Of a DNA stretch of 64,000 bases, positions 26,874-35,726 are shown piece after piece. The notes beneath the pieces were generated by a model. That model ran no database searches, had not been told where the DNA came from, and saw only the letters and a program-made list of their open reading frames with translations. Each line of letters opens with the position of its first letter. Within the stretch, counting starts at the first letter, position 1. Source of the stretch: Dyella_B sp035503745 (lineage in GTDB: Bacteria > Pseudomonadota > Gammaproteobacteria > Xanthomonadales > Rhodanobacteraceae); assembly GCF_035503745.1 (NCBI RefSeq), contig NZ_DATJTC010000017.1, positions 100,407 through 164,406 on the forward strand. The letters run 5' to 3'. Both the position numbers and the translations under genes were made by a program.

Positions 26874-29360
26874 TCAGGCCGGCTGTTCGGCCAGACGCTG
26901 TTGGAATATCGCCGCCGGCATGGGCGCGCCGAACAGAAAGCCCTGCATTTGCGAGCAGCCGGCTTCGCGCAAAAAGGTACTTTGCACTTCCGTTTCCACG
27001 CCTTCGGCGATCACGTCCTTGTTGAGGCTGCGTGCCATGTCGATGATCGCGCTGGTGATCGCGGCGGTTTCGGCGTCCAGGGTGATATCGCGCACGAATG
27101 CGCGATCGATCTTCAGCGCGTCCACGGGGAAGTGCTTGAGGTAGGCAAGGCTGCTGTAACCCATGCCGAAGTCGTCCAGCGAAAGGCGCACGCCGCGTTG
27201 GCGGATGCGGCGCAGCAGGCGGATGGTGCCGTCGCCGCCGCCCATCATGGTGCGTTCGGTCAGTTCCAGTTCGAGCAGGTTCGGATCCAGGCCCGTTTCG
27301 TTGAGGATCGCGTCGAGCCGCTCGTAGAAACCCGCATACTGAAATTGCAGCGGCGAGACGTTGACCGATACCGGAATCGCCCAGCCTTCGCGCTGCCACG
27401 CGCGTGCCTGCAGGCAGGCTTCGCGCAACACCCACGTGCCGATGGAGACGATCAGTCCGGTGTCCTCGGCGACGGGAATGAACTGGTCGGGCACAAACAG
27501 GTCCTGACCGTTCACCTGCAGGCGCAGCAGCGCTTCGGCGCCCACAATATGGCCTTGGACGGCATCGACCTTCGGCTGGTACTGCAGCGAAAGTTCGCCG
27601 TGCGCCAGGGCGTGGCGCAACACGTTTTCGATGCGCTGGCTGGCGGCCGTGCGCTGGCTCATTTCCGGCGAATAGAAACAGTAGCCATGGCGGCCCTGCA
27701 CTTTCACCTCATACATGGCGGCATCGGCGGTGCGCACCAGCGCATCCGGTTCGGTGGCGTCGTTGGGAAACAGGCTGATGCCGATGCTGCAGCGGACATC
27801 CAGTGGCGGCAGGTGCGCCACGCGCGTGTGCGCGCAGGCGTCGAGCAGCTTCTGTGCGAAAGTGGCCGCTTCCTCGGCACCGTCCACGCGCGGCAATAGC
27901 ACGACAAATTCGTCGCCGGAATAGCGGAAGGCCAGATCTTCGCTGTCGCGCAGCGCGCTGCGGATCTGCTGCGCCACCGCCTGCAGCACCTGGTCGCCGA
28001 CGCCGTGCCCGAGTGTGTCGTTGATGCGGCGGAAGTGATCCAGGTCCAGATAAAGCAGCGCGCATTGGCGATGCCGTTGCGTGGCCAGCGAGGTGGCCTG
28101 CTCGATGCGTGCGTACAGCAGGCTGCGGTTGGGCAGGCCGGTCAAGGTGTCGTGCTGCGCCAGCTGAATCATTTTCAGCGCCAGCATGCGGTTCTCGCTG
28201 ATGTCGTGGCAGACCAGTACGCCGCCGGTGACATTGCCGGCGTGGTCGTGGATCAGCGCGGCCGAGGTTTCGATCGGCGTTTCGAAGCCGTTGCGGTGAA
28301 GCAGGATCGCCCGGCCGCTGAAATCGACCAATGCGTTGCGTCGCATCGCCTGGCGCAAGGGATTTTCCAGCGGCTGGCGGTTGTTGATGTCGCGCACGCG
28401 GAAAATGTCGTCGAGCGGGCAGCCCCTCGCATCGGCGTTGGACCAGCCGGTCATTGCCTCGGCGATCGGGTTGAGCGAGGTGACATTGAGGCCGACGTCG
28501 GTAGTGATGACCGCGTCGCCGATGGAGTTCAAGGTGACTTCGGCCAGCTGGCGTTCGCGGAACAGCGCTTCTTCGTATTGTTTGCGCTTGGTGATGTCCT
28601 GCACCTGGCTGACGAAATAGTTCAGCTGCCCCGCTTCGTTGCGCACCAGCGACACGCTCAACATCACGTGCACGACGTGGCCGTCGCGGTGCAGGTAGCG
28701 CTTTTCGGTCTGGAAGGCCTCGCGCTTGCCGCCGGCCACCAGCGAAGTGAGTGTGTCGCTCACGGTCAGGTCGTCCGGATGGGTGACGTCGCGCCAGGTC
28801 ATGGCGCGCATTTCGGTTTCGTTGTAGCCGAGCATTTCGCACAGCGCGGCGTTGACGCGCTGGTAGCGGCCGCCGGGCAGGATCAGCGCCATGCCCACCG
28901 CCGCGTGCTGGAACGCCTGCGAGAAGCGTTGCTCGCTGTCGCGCAATTGTTCTTCCAGCGCGTGCCGCTCGGTGATGTCGGTGAACACGGTAAGTACGCC
29001 GCGCAACTGGCCGTTCTCGTCGCGGTCGGGCTTGAAGGTGCCGTGCACGTAGCGGTGCTCGGGGCGGTCGAACAGCTCGCCTTCGTAGCTGGAAGGATGG
29101 CCATCCAGCGCTTGCAGCAGCGCACTGCGCACGCGCAGGTAGCTTTCCGGATCGAGTACTTCGCTGACCAGGCGCCCGATGATCCGCTGCGGGTCGATCT
29201 CGAACCAGTGGCGGTGCGCCTCGTTGGCAAACCAGAAGCGCTCCTCGGGGCTGATGTAGGCGATCAGCGCCGAAACATTCTGTACCACGTGCGCAAGCAG
29301 CTCCGGCCCCGGTTGCAAGGGGCGCGGATGACCTTCTTTAGGCTGCGTCACCTTCGGCAC
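26874..29360 (-). CDS. PAS-PAS-PAS-GGDEF-EAL cyclic-di-GMP protein
   Basis: 828 residues, no membrane segments. Three PAS domains lie at about 25-135, 145-260 and 275-390, each ending in a PAC-type block such as VFTDITERHALEEQL. The diguanylate cyclase domain has RYSGDEF in place of GGDEF, a variant of uncertain activity. The EAL domain looks intact: AEALLRL, ELTERTMM, DDFGMGYSSLAYL and LKIDRAFV. It is therefore likely a phosphodiesterase, or bifunctional, with intracellular sensing through the PAS domains. It stands alone and converges with the GNAT gene. Confidence 0.93.
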   Translation of the reverse strand: MPKVTQPKEGHPRPLQPGPELLAHVVQNVSALIAYISPEERFWFANEAHRHWFEIDPQRIIGRLVSEVLDPESYLRVRSALLQALDGHPSSYEGELFDRPEHRYVHGTFKPDRDENGQLRGVLTVFTDITERHALEEQLRDSEQRFSQAFQHAAVGMALILPGGRYQRVNAALCEMLGYNETEMRAMTWRDVTHPDDLTVSDTLTSLVAGGKREAFQTEKRYLHRDGHVVHVMLSVSLVRNEAGQLNYFVSQVQDITKRKQYEEALFRERQLAEVTLNSIGDAVITTDVGLNVTSLNPIAEAMTGWSNADARGCPLDDIFRVRDINNRQPLENPLRQAMRRNALVDFSGRAILLHRNGFETPIETSAALIHDHAGNVTGGVLVCHDISENRMLALKMIQLAQHDTLTGLPNRSLLYARIEQATSLATQRHRQCALLYLDLDHFRRINDTLGHGVGDQVLQAVAQQIRSALRDSEDLAFRYSGDEFVVLLPRVDGAEEAATFAQKLLDACAHTRVAHLPPLDVRCSIGISLFPNDATEPDALVRTADAAMYEVKVQGRHGYCFYSPEMSQRTAASQRIENVLRHALAHGELSLQYQPKVDAVQGHIVGAEALLRLQVNGQDLFVPDQFIPVAEDTGLIVSIGTWVLREACLQARAWQREGWAIPVSVNVSPLQFQYAGFYERLDAILNETGLDPNLLELELTERTMMGGGDGTIRLLRRIRQRGVRLSLDDFGMGYSSLAYLKHFPVDALKIDRAFVRDITLDAETAAITSAIIDMARSLNKDVIAEGVETEVQSTFLREAGCSQMQGFLFGAPMPAAIFQQRLAEQPA

Positions 29361-29458
29361 GTCGATCTCCCGGCTCGAACGTTCCTGGCACTGGCCCGCA
29401 CATCATGCGCCGGACCAGGTGCGGTTTGCATCTTCCGGGCCAAGGGCGGCGTGGGGAG

Positions 29459-30601
29459 TTAATGCAGGGCGGCCGCCGGTGCGCCGAGGGCGCCTTGCTC
29501 GTCCAAGTGGATGCGGCCCAGCGCGTGCAGATCGCTGGCGATGCCGAAACGGTCGGCCAGGGTGGCGACCAGCGAACCCAGCGCCGCCGCATGCAGGGGA
29601 TATCCATGGGCCAGCATGCGGGCCCGGCCGGCAGGTCCGCGCTGCGCGAGGGTCACCACCACCACGCCCAGGCCCGCGGCCTCGTGGGCGTATAAGGTGG
29701 GCGCATCGTAGGCGTCGTCGGCGTCGGCGACTATTTCCGCAAGCCAGCCTTCGCCCGCATCGATCGTCCGATCGCCTGCCGCATCCAGTTGCAGCGGCAG
29801 GCCGTGCGCGTGCAGCAGCGCCGCGTATTGGCGCAATTCGAACACCACCCCGGCCAGCGCATGGCTGCGTTCGGCGTCGTCGCCTTCCTGGGCTGCAAGC
29901 CACTGGGCGGGCGATTGCGCGTGGATCTTGCCGTCGGCGTAGCGAAAGGCCAGGCCGCGCGCGCTGAGCGTGGCCTCGCCGCGATAAGGGGTCAGCAGCG
30001 CCGCTTCCAACAGTTGCCAGAGCGGGGCGAGGTTGACGTGCTCGTACTGCACGCAAGTGAGCGCGAGCAGGTCGTTGCGGCTGAGGTAGCGCGCGTGTTC
30101 CAGGCGCACGCCCAGGTGGCGCATCAGCCAGTCGGCGGTACGCGCGCCGGCTTCGCCGCGGCCGACCAGTTCCACTTCCAGGCGCTCGGACAGCGTCTGC
30201 ACCCGTGCTTCGGGCACGAGCAGGCTCAAGGGCAACAGGCGCATCGGGCCGTCCGCGTAGGCACGGTCCGGCTCCAGCGTCTGGGCCGGCATGTGGCCGT
30301 CATGGCTGCCGAAGGCCACCACGTTTTCCAGCTGGCCGCGGGGCACGCGGCGCGCCAGTTCGTCCAGCGTGGCCCAGACCGGAAAGCCGGGGCGCAGCAG
30401 TTCCACCGCGTCGAAGGAGGCGCCGGCCAGCGCCAGCCGTGCCTGCACCACCTCGGGCACCAGCGCGTGCAGGTCCTCGGCGATCAGTGCGGCCAGCTCG
30501 GCGGCGTCATCGCGGGCCAGGCTCAGGCGTTGCGGCGGCTCGCCAGGGGACAGTTCCAGCGCCAGTACGGCGGGCAGGGCTTGCAGCGGGCCGGCTTCCA
30601 C
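29459..30601 (-). CDS. Conserved-looking hypothetical protein
   Basis: 380 residues, soluble, rich in Leu and Ala, with no signal peptide and no motif I can name. Landmarks are AFGSHDGHMPAQTLEP and a C-terminal repeat-free helical part. The start is GTG with weak GGA upstream. Codon use matches the core genes around it, so it is very likely expressed. It is divergent from the thiolase gene. Confidence 0.65.
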   Translation of the reverse strand: MEAGPLQALPAVLALELSPGEPPQRLSLARDDAAELAALIAEDLHALVPEVVQARLALAGASFDAVELLRPGFPVWATLDELARRVPRGQLENVVAFGSHDGHMPAQTLEPDRAYADGPMRLLPLSLLVPEARVQTLSERLEVELVGRGEAGARTADWLMRHLGVRLEHARYLSRNDLLALTCVQYEHVNLAPLWQLLEAALLTPYRGEATLSARGLAFRYADGKIHAQSPAQWLAAQEGDDAERSHALAGVVFELRQYAALLHAHGLPLQLDAAGDRTIDAGEGWLAEIVADADDAYDAPTLYAHEAAGLGVVVVTLAQRGPAGRARMLAHGYPLHAAALGSLVATLADRFGIASDLHALGRIHLDEQGALGAPAAALH

Positions 30602-30725
30602 GGGGTGATTCCGTCAACAAAGGGAAGCAAGTCTAACATTTGGCCTTCTGGCACCGTTTCGGGCTTTCGTCGCGGGACGGAGCGGGTTAGCCTTGGGCGA
30701 TCGGGCGTATTTGGATAGTCTGGCT

Positions 30726-32009
30726 ATGGAAAACACGCAGCAACGTGTCGGTGTGATCGGCGGAGTGCGGATTCCCTTCTGTCGCAATAACACGGCGTAT
30801 GCGGATGTGGGCAACTTCGGCATGTCGGTGAAGGTGCTCGGATCGCTGGTGGAGCGCTTCGGGCTGCATGGTGTGGAACTGGGCGAAGTGGCGATGGGCG
30901 CGGTGATCAAGCACTCCTCGGAGTGGAACCTGGCCCGCGAAGCCCTGTTGAGTTCGGGTCTGGCGCCGACCACCCCGGGCATCACCACCGCCCGTGCCTG
31001 CGGTACCTCGCTGGACAACGCCATCATCATCGCCAACAAGATCGCCGCCGGCCAGATCGAGGCCGGCATCGCCGGCGGTTCGGATACCACCAGCGACGTG
31101 CCGATCGTCTACAGCCAGCGCCTGCGCAAGCGCCTGCTGGCGGTCAACCGTGCCAAGACGCCGATGGAAAAATTCAAAACCGCCGTGCGCGGTTTTTCCT
31201 TGCGCGAGTTGAAGCCCTCGTTCCCGGGCGTGGCCGAGCCGCGCACCGGCATGTCGATGGGCGATCACTGCGAAAAGATGGCGCGCGAATGGCACATCGG
31301 CCGCGAGGCGCAGGACCGTCTGGCGCTTGAGAGTCATCGCAAGCTGGCGGCCGCTTACGAGGCCGGCTTCTTCGAGGACCTGGTGGTGCCTTTCCGCGGC
31401 TTGAAGCGCGACGGTTTCCTGCGTCCGGACACGACGATGGAAAAGCTCGCCACGCTCAAGCCTGCGTTCGACAAGAGCTCGGGCCTGGGCACGCTCACCG
31501 CCGGCAATTCCACCGGCTTGTCCGACGGCGCGGCGGCGGTGCTGCTGGCCAACGAGTCATGGGCGGCGCGGCGCGGGTTGAAAATCCAGGCGTATCTGCG
31601 CGATGCCGAGGTGGCGGCGGTGGATTTCGTGCACGGCGAGGGCCTGTTGATGGCACCCACCGTGGCAGTGCCGCGCATGCTCGCGCGGCATGGCCTCACC
31701 CTGCAGGATTTCGATTTCTACGAAATCCACGAAGCCTTCGCCGCGCAGGTGCTGTGCACGCTGCGCGCGTGGGAGTCGGCCGACTACTGCAAGCACCGCT
31801 TGGGCCTGGACCAGCCGCTGGGCAGCATCGATCCGGCCAAATTGAACGTGCATGGCTCCAGCCTCGCGGTGGGCCATCCGTTCGCCGCGACCGGTGCGCG
31901 CATCGTCGCCACGCTGGCCAAAATGCTGGAGCAGAAAGGTTCCGGCCGTGGCCTGATTTCCATCTGCACGGCCGGCGGCATGGGCGTCACCGCGATACTC
32001 GAGCGCTGA
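30726..32009 (+). CDS. fadI: Acetyl-CoA acyltransferase, FadI-type thiolase
   Basis: 427 residues. The thiolase landmarks are complete: the acyl-accepting Cys in TTARACGTS (about residue 96), HEAFAAQ, the GHPFAATGAR His block, and the proton-abstracting Cys in CTAGGMG near the end. The length and the sequence around GSDTTSDVPI and MGDHCEKMA match the FadI (anaerobic beta-oxidation) branch rather than FadA or PhaA. No FadJ partner is in the window, so the gene stands apart from a beta-oxidation operon. The ATG at 30726 is chosen by homology to the N-terminus; the binding site is weak. Confidence 0.85.
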   Translation: MENTQQRVGVIGGVRIPFCRNNTAYADVGNFGMSVKVLGSLVERFGLHGVELGEVAMGAVIKHSSEWNLAREALLSSGLAPTTPGITTARACGTSLDNAIIIANKIAAGQIEAGIAGGSDTTSDVPIVYSQRLRKRLLAVNRAKTPMEKFKTAVRGFSLRELKPSFPGVAEPRTGMSMGDHCEKMAREWHIGREAQDRLALESHRKLAAAYEAGFFEDLVVPFRGLKRDGFLRPDTTMEKLATLKPAFDKSSGLGTLTAGNSTGLSDGAAAVLLANESWAARRGLKIQAYLRDAEVAAVDFVHGEGLLMAPTVAVPRMLARHGLTLQDFDFYEIHEAFAAQVLCTLRAWESADYCKHRLGLDQPLGSIDPAKLNVHGSSLAVGHPFAATGARIVATLAKMLEQKGSGRGLISICTAGGMGVTAILER

Positions 32010-32010
32010 T

Positions 32011-33909
32011 TTACAACACCCCCGTCACCCCCGCGCCGAAGGCGGTAATCAAGCGCGTGTAGAGCAGCTTGGGCGAAATGTCGACGTCGGGGAAATCGCC
32101 CACGGGCGTATAGCACTGGTCAAAATGCGGATCGGTGGGCAGCAGCGGCCCGCAGCCGGGCTTGATGTCGTAACTGGTGGCGTAGCGGAACGGCCACAGA
32201 TCGAACAGCGGCAGCTTGGCCGACACATCGCCGATGGCGCGGCTGATGGTGCCCAGCACGGGGATGGTCGGCTTGCGTTCGGCGATCACCCACGCGTTTT
32301 GCGGTTCGGTGGCGACCAGGATCGAGGCGCGCAGCGCCCGCGCGAAGCGCGCGTCGTAAACGATCACCCCGGCTTCGGTATTGTAGTGGTCCGAGCGCGG
32401 ATCGAAGTTGTGGGAGCCGACCATCGCCACGTCATCGTCGATCACCAGCGACTTGGCATGCAGGCCGAAGCGGCGCCCCTCGCTCAACAGCGGCGCGGGC
32501 CGGTTACGGCGGCCGTTGCTGCCGAACAGGCCGGGCCGGCGGTCGGTGCCGGGAAAGCGCCGGGCGGTCTTGCCTGCGGATGCCTGCGCGGAAGGCGCGC
32601 CGTCATCGTCTTGTTCTTCGTCCACCACGTTGGCCTGGGTGTAGGCATCCATCGCCAGCGGCGCATGCGGCTTCATCTCGTAGATGTCGAAGCCGTATTG
32701 GGTGAGATAGCGCTTGCGGTGCTTGTAGGACACCGCATAGACCGCGAAGGCGTCGGTGGAGGCCAGCGAATTGGTCGATACGATGATCCGCGGCGCGGGG
32801 TGTTCCCTGTGCAGGCGCCTGAACAGCTTTTTTGCGCGGCGGCTCATCACCAGGTACGGCGTCTGCAGCACCACCTCGCGATGCGCATTGCCGACCAGGC
32901 GCATCAGGTTGGCGGTAAATTGCAGCGCCTCGCGCTTCTGGGGCTGCTCGGTCTTGGCCGGGCGATCGCTGAAAAACTCCACCTTGCCCGTTCGCATGGT
33001 GGGGTCGATCAGGTGCGCGGCGAGCCAGTCGGGATCTTCCGCCTCCGCCTGCGCCTCGGCCACGCGCGCGGGGTTGGTGTAGTGCGGCGCGGGCCACGGC
33101 GGCGGCGCGGGGTCGGCGCGGATCAGGCGATTGACGTCGCGCAGTTGGATCAACGGCACCGAGCGCTTGAGGTTCCAGAACAGGTTGAAGCTTGCCGCCA
33201 TCTGGTGCGCCGCCGGGCCGCCGACCATGACGTCGCGGTCGACGTAGTTGAAGTCGTTGTCCCAGTTGAAATAGCGGTCCTGGTAATTGCGCCCGCCGGT
33301 GATGCCGATGCTGTCGTCCACCAGCAGCAGCTTGTTGTGCATGCGCTGGTTGAAGCGGATGAAACAGCAGACCAGGCCGGCGGCAAATTCCAGCGGCGTG
33401 GTGCGCGAGCTGTGGAAGGTGGGGTTGTAGATGCGCACGCTCAGATGGGGGCTGACGCGCGTGAGCCGCTCCAGCATGGCCGGGTCTTCGAACGAAAACA
33501 GCTGGTCGGCAAGAATGCGCACGTCCACGCCGCGGCGTGCGGCGGCGATCAGTTCGTTGAGGATCAGTTGGCCGGTGTCGTCTTCGTCCCAGATATAGGT
33601 CTGCACGTCGATCGACTGCCGCGCCGCTCGGATCAGGTTGATGCGCGCGACCAGCGCCGCCTGGCTGTCGTCGAGCAGGGTGACGACGTGTTCGGGCTGC
33701 TCTGGCGTGGAATGGGCCAGCGCATCCTCGGCGTCGTCGAGCAGGGGCGAGGGTGCGGCGCAGCGGTCGGCGCGCGTGCAGGTGGTCTGCCGGTCGATGC
33801 TTGCGGCGACGATCGCGTCGGCCTGGCGGACATGCGCGCGACTGGTCGCGCAACCCTGCAGCAGGGCCGCCACGAAAACAGGAATCAGTAAGCTGCCGCG
33901 CAGATGCAT
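32011..33909 (-). CDS. Phospholipase D-family lipoprotein (cardiolipin synthase-like)
   Basis: 632 residues. An N-terminal lipoprotein signal ends in LLQGC, so the protein is likely anchored in the envelope. Two HKD motifs are present: HNKLLLVDD (about residue 195) followed by GGRN, and HAKSLVIDD (about 485) followed by GSHNFDPRSDHYNTE. This is the arrangement of the large YmdC/ClsC-type phospholipase D group. A low-complexity insert (EEQDDDGAPSAQAS) precedes the second motif. It converges on fadI with one base between stops. Confidence 0.88.
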   Translation of the reverse strand: MHLRGSLLIPVFVAALLQGCATSRAHVRQADAIVAASIDRQTTCTRADRCAAPSPLLDDAEDALAHSTPEQPEHVVTLLDDSQAALVARINLIRAARQSIDVQTYIWDEDDTGQLILNELIAAARRGVDVRILADQLFSFEDPAMLERLTRVSPHLSVRIYNPTFHSSRTTPLEFAAGLVCCFIRFNQRMHNKLLLVDDSIGITGGRNYQDRYFNWDNDFNYVDRDVMVGGPAAHQMAASFNLFWNLKRSVPLIQLRDVNRLIRADPAPPPWPAPHYTNPARVAEAQAEAEDPDWLAAHLIDPTMRTGKVEFFSDRPAKTEQPQKREALQFTANLMRLVGNAHREVVLQTPYLVMSRRAKKLFRRLHREHPAPRIIVSTNSLASTDAFAVYAVSYKHRKRYLTQYGFDIYEMKPHAPLAMDAYTQANVVDEEQDDDGAPSAQASAGKTARRFPGTDRRPGLFGSNGRRNRPAPLLSEGRRFGLHAKSLVIDDDVAMVGSHNFDPRSDHYNTEAGVIVYDARFARALRASILVATEPQNAWVIAERKPTIPVLGTISRAIGDVSAKLPLFDLWPFRYATSYDIKPGCGPLLPTDPHFDQCYTPVGDFPDVDISPKLLYTRLITAFGAGVTGVL

Positions 33910-33930
33910 GCCGCGGATGATAGCCGCCGC

Positions 33931-34506
33931 TTAGCGACTTTCGCGTTGCAGCGTGATGCTAAGGTTCAGGTCCACGCTGTCCGAAAGCGCCAGGCGGTCG
34001 CTGGTCATGCCGAATGTGCTGCGGTGTACGCGTCCGCTGAGCTGGATGCGGCAGGGCGCTGCCGCCAGGTGTTCGCAGTGCGCCGGTTGCACGATAAACC
34101 GCACGGGCGCGGTGACGCCGCGCACGGTGATGTATCCGCTGAGCGTGCCGCCCTGGTCCAGTTGCTCCTGTCCGATCGGATCGGACACGAAATGGATGAT
34201 CGGATGGTGGGTGGCATCGAAGAAATCCGGTGCCAGCACCCAGCGGCGCAGCCGCTTGGAAGGCATGGCCACGCTATCGACCGGAATGTCGGCGTTGACT
34301 ACCCAGCTATCGGGGCGCGGGCCCGGTACGACATCGCCGGCCACTTGCGAGAAATGGCCGTTGACGCTTTCCAGCCAGAACACATGGACCTGGAAGGTGG
34401 CCTGCGAGGTGGCCGAATCGATGCGGTAATCGTCATCGCGGGCGACGGCACGCGCGGACCACAACAACACTAGACACAAGCAGAACGCGAACCGCCCAAG
34501 CCTCAC
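33931..34506 (-). CDS. YceI-family periplasmic protein
   Basis: 191 residues with an N-terminal signal peptide cleaved probably after ARA. The YceI lipocalin-like fold is indicated by DDYRIDSATSQATFQV, the central HHPIIHFVSDPI block and GYITVRGVTAPV. Family members bind isoprenoid lipids in the periplasm. The start is a GTG that overlaps the stop of the upstream sixA gene (GTGA), so it is translationally coupled. Two Cys in the mature part may form a disulfide. Confidence 0.88.
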   Translation of the reverse strand: MRLGRFAFCLCLVLLWSARAVARDDDYRIDSATSQATFQVHVFWLESVNGHFSQVAGDVVPGPRPDSWVVNADIPVDSVAMPSKRLRRWVLAPDFFDATHHPIIHFVSDPIGQEQLDQGGTLSGYITVRGVTAPVRFIVQPAHCEHLAAAPCRIQLSGRVHRSTFGMTSDRLALSDSVDLNLSITLQRESR

Positions 34507-34976
34507 GGCGACCAGAACGCATCCAGTCGTGCGTTGCCCGGTTCCAGCGGGCCATCCAGGTGGAGCACGGCCAATCCGGCCGGCGGCATGCCACGAAAGT
34601 CATCGGAGCGGCCTTCGACCAGCAAGGCCACCAGCCGTTCGATCCCAGGGTTGTGACCGATCAGCAGCACCGTGTTGGCGTCGTCGTGCTGATCGAGCAG
34701 GGCCAGCAATTCGCCCGGCGTCGCGTTGTAGATTTCCGGCGCCATGCGCATGTCCGGCGTCGGCTCCAGGGCGGACAGCGCAAGTTGCGCGGTGGCGCAG
34801 GTACGCTCGGACGGCGAGCAGAGCACGCGGTCGGGGCGTACGCCATGCGAGCTCAACCAGGTGCCGGCGGCACGCGCCTCCTGTTCACCGCGTCCGCTCA
34901 GGCGGCGCACGACATCCTCGCCGCCCGGCGGTGCGGGCTGGGCTTCGGCGTGTCGCAGCAGGATCAGTTCGTGCAT
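34503..34976 (-). CDS. sixA: Phosphohistidine phosphatase SixA
   Basis: 157 residues, the size of SixA, in the histidine phosphatase superfamily. The catalytic RHA motif is at MHELILLRHAEA, and the second catalytic His is in LLIGHNPGIE. SixA removes phosphate from the HPt domain of ArcB-like kinases or from the nitrogen PTS. The ATG at 34976 begins exactly at the conserved N-terminus, with GGAG further upstream. It is the first gene of a pair with the YceI protein. Confidence 0.88.
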   Translation of the reverse strand: MHELILLRHAEAQPAPPGGEDVVRRLSGRGEQEARAAGTWLSSHGVRPDRVLCSPSERTCATAQLALSALEPTPDMRMAPEIYNATPGELLALLDQHDDANTVLLIGHNPGIERLVALLVEGRSDDFRGMPPAGLAVLHLDGPLEPGNARLDAFWSP

Positions 34977-35000
34977 GGTCGTAGGTTCTCCATAAAGACA

Positions 35001-35018
35001 CGCCGGTTTAATCCGGCG
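35001..35018 (-). terminator. Hairpin downstream of the parA-like gene
   Basis: CGCCGG and CCGGCG form a perfect six-base stem around a six-base AT loop; on the minus strand TGTCTTTAT follows. The U-tract is short, so termination may be partial. Confidence 0.4.
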
Positions 35019-35028
35019 CGGAAGGTGC

Positions 35029-35661
35029 TCAGTGCTGGCGCTTGATCCAGCGCAGCAGGGGCGCCCAGTCGTGCTGGTGGCCGCGCACCTGTTCGGACCC
35101 ATAGTCGAAGATGCCCTTGCCCAGCGACGTCAACAAAACATAGGCCTGGGTGTCGCGCAATTGCGCCACCACCGGGAACGGCGATTGCTCGGCCAGCTGC
35201 TCCATGGCGTCCTGGCTGGCGTGGGTCCACGGCTTGAGGCGATTGCCTACAACCGCCACGGGCAATTTCCCACGCTTGATGCGGCTGATGCCGTGCAGGT
35301 GCTTGAGAAAATTCAGTGTCGCGTGCAGGTCGAAGGACGACGGCAGCGCGGGCACCAGTACTACGCTGGCCTTTTCCAGGTAGGGTTCGAGTTCTTTCTC
35401 GTGCGAACCGGCGGCGGTGTCGATGAGTACGCGATCGGTATCGTCGGGCAGTTTGTCCAGCGCCTTGCGGCCGCCTTCCAGCGCCAGCACGCCGGGCACG
35501 TTGTCTGGCCGGATGCTGGCCCAGCGGAAGCTCGAACCCTGCGGATCGCTATCGACAATGGCCGTGCGCTTGCCGTCCTGGGCCCAATGCGAGGCCAGCT
35601 GGGTTACCAGCGTGCTCTTGCCGCAACCGCCCTTGCTGCTTGCTACCAACACCGTGACCAT
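35029..35661 (-). CDS. ParA/MinD-family ATPase, orphan
   Basis: 210 residues. The deviant Walker A motif KGGCGKST is at residues 10-17, with the signature Lys, and DSDPQGSS follows as switch I. The switch II region is VLIDTAAGSHEKE. This matches short chromosomal ParA proteins that position cargo rather than replicons. No ParB partner or parS cluster is in view, and no chemotaxis, conjugation or carboxysome cargo gene adjoins it. AGGGG lies upstream of the ATG. Confidence 0.88.
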   Translation of the reverse strand: MVTVLVASSKGGCGKSTLVTQLASHWAQDGKRTAIVDSDPQGSSFRWASIRPDNVPGVLALEGGRKALDKLPDDTDRVLIDTAAGSHEKELEPYLEKASVVLVPALPSSFDLHATLNFLKHLHGISRIKRGKLPVAVVGNRLKPWTHASQDAMEQLAEQSPFPVVAQLRDTQAYVLLTSLGKGIFDYGSEQVRGHQHDWAPLLRWIKRQH

Positions 35662-35726
35662 CGACTACCCCTAATGGCGTGAGGTGGCCCAAGGGTAGCG
35701 GGGGAAAGCGGAACTGTGAACAGGCC

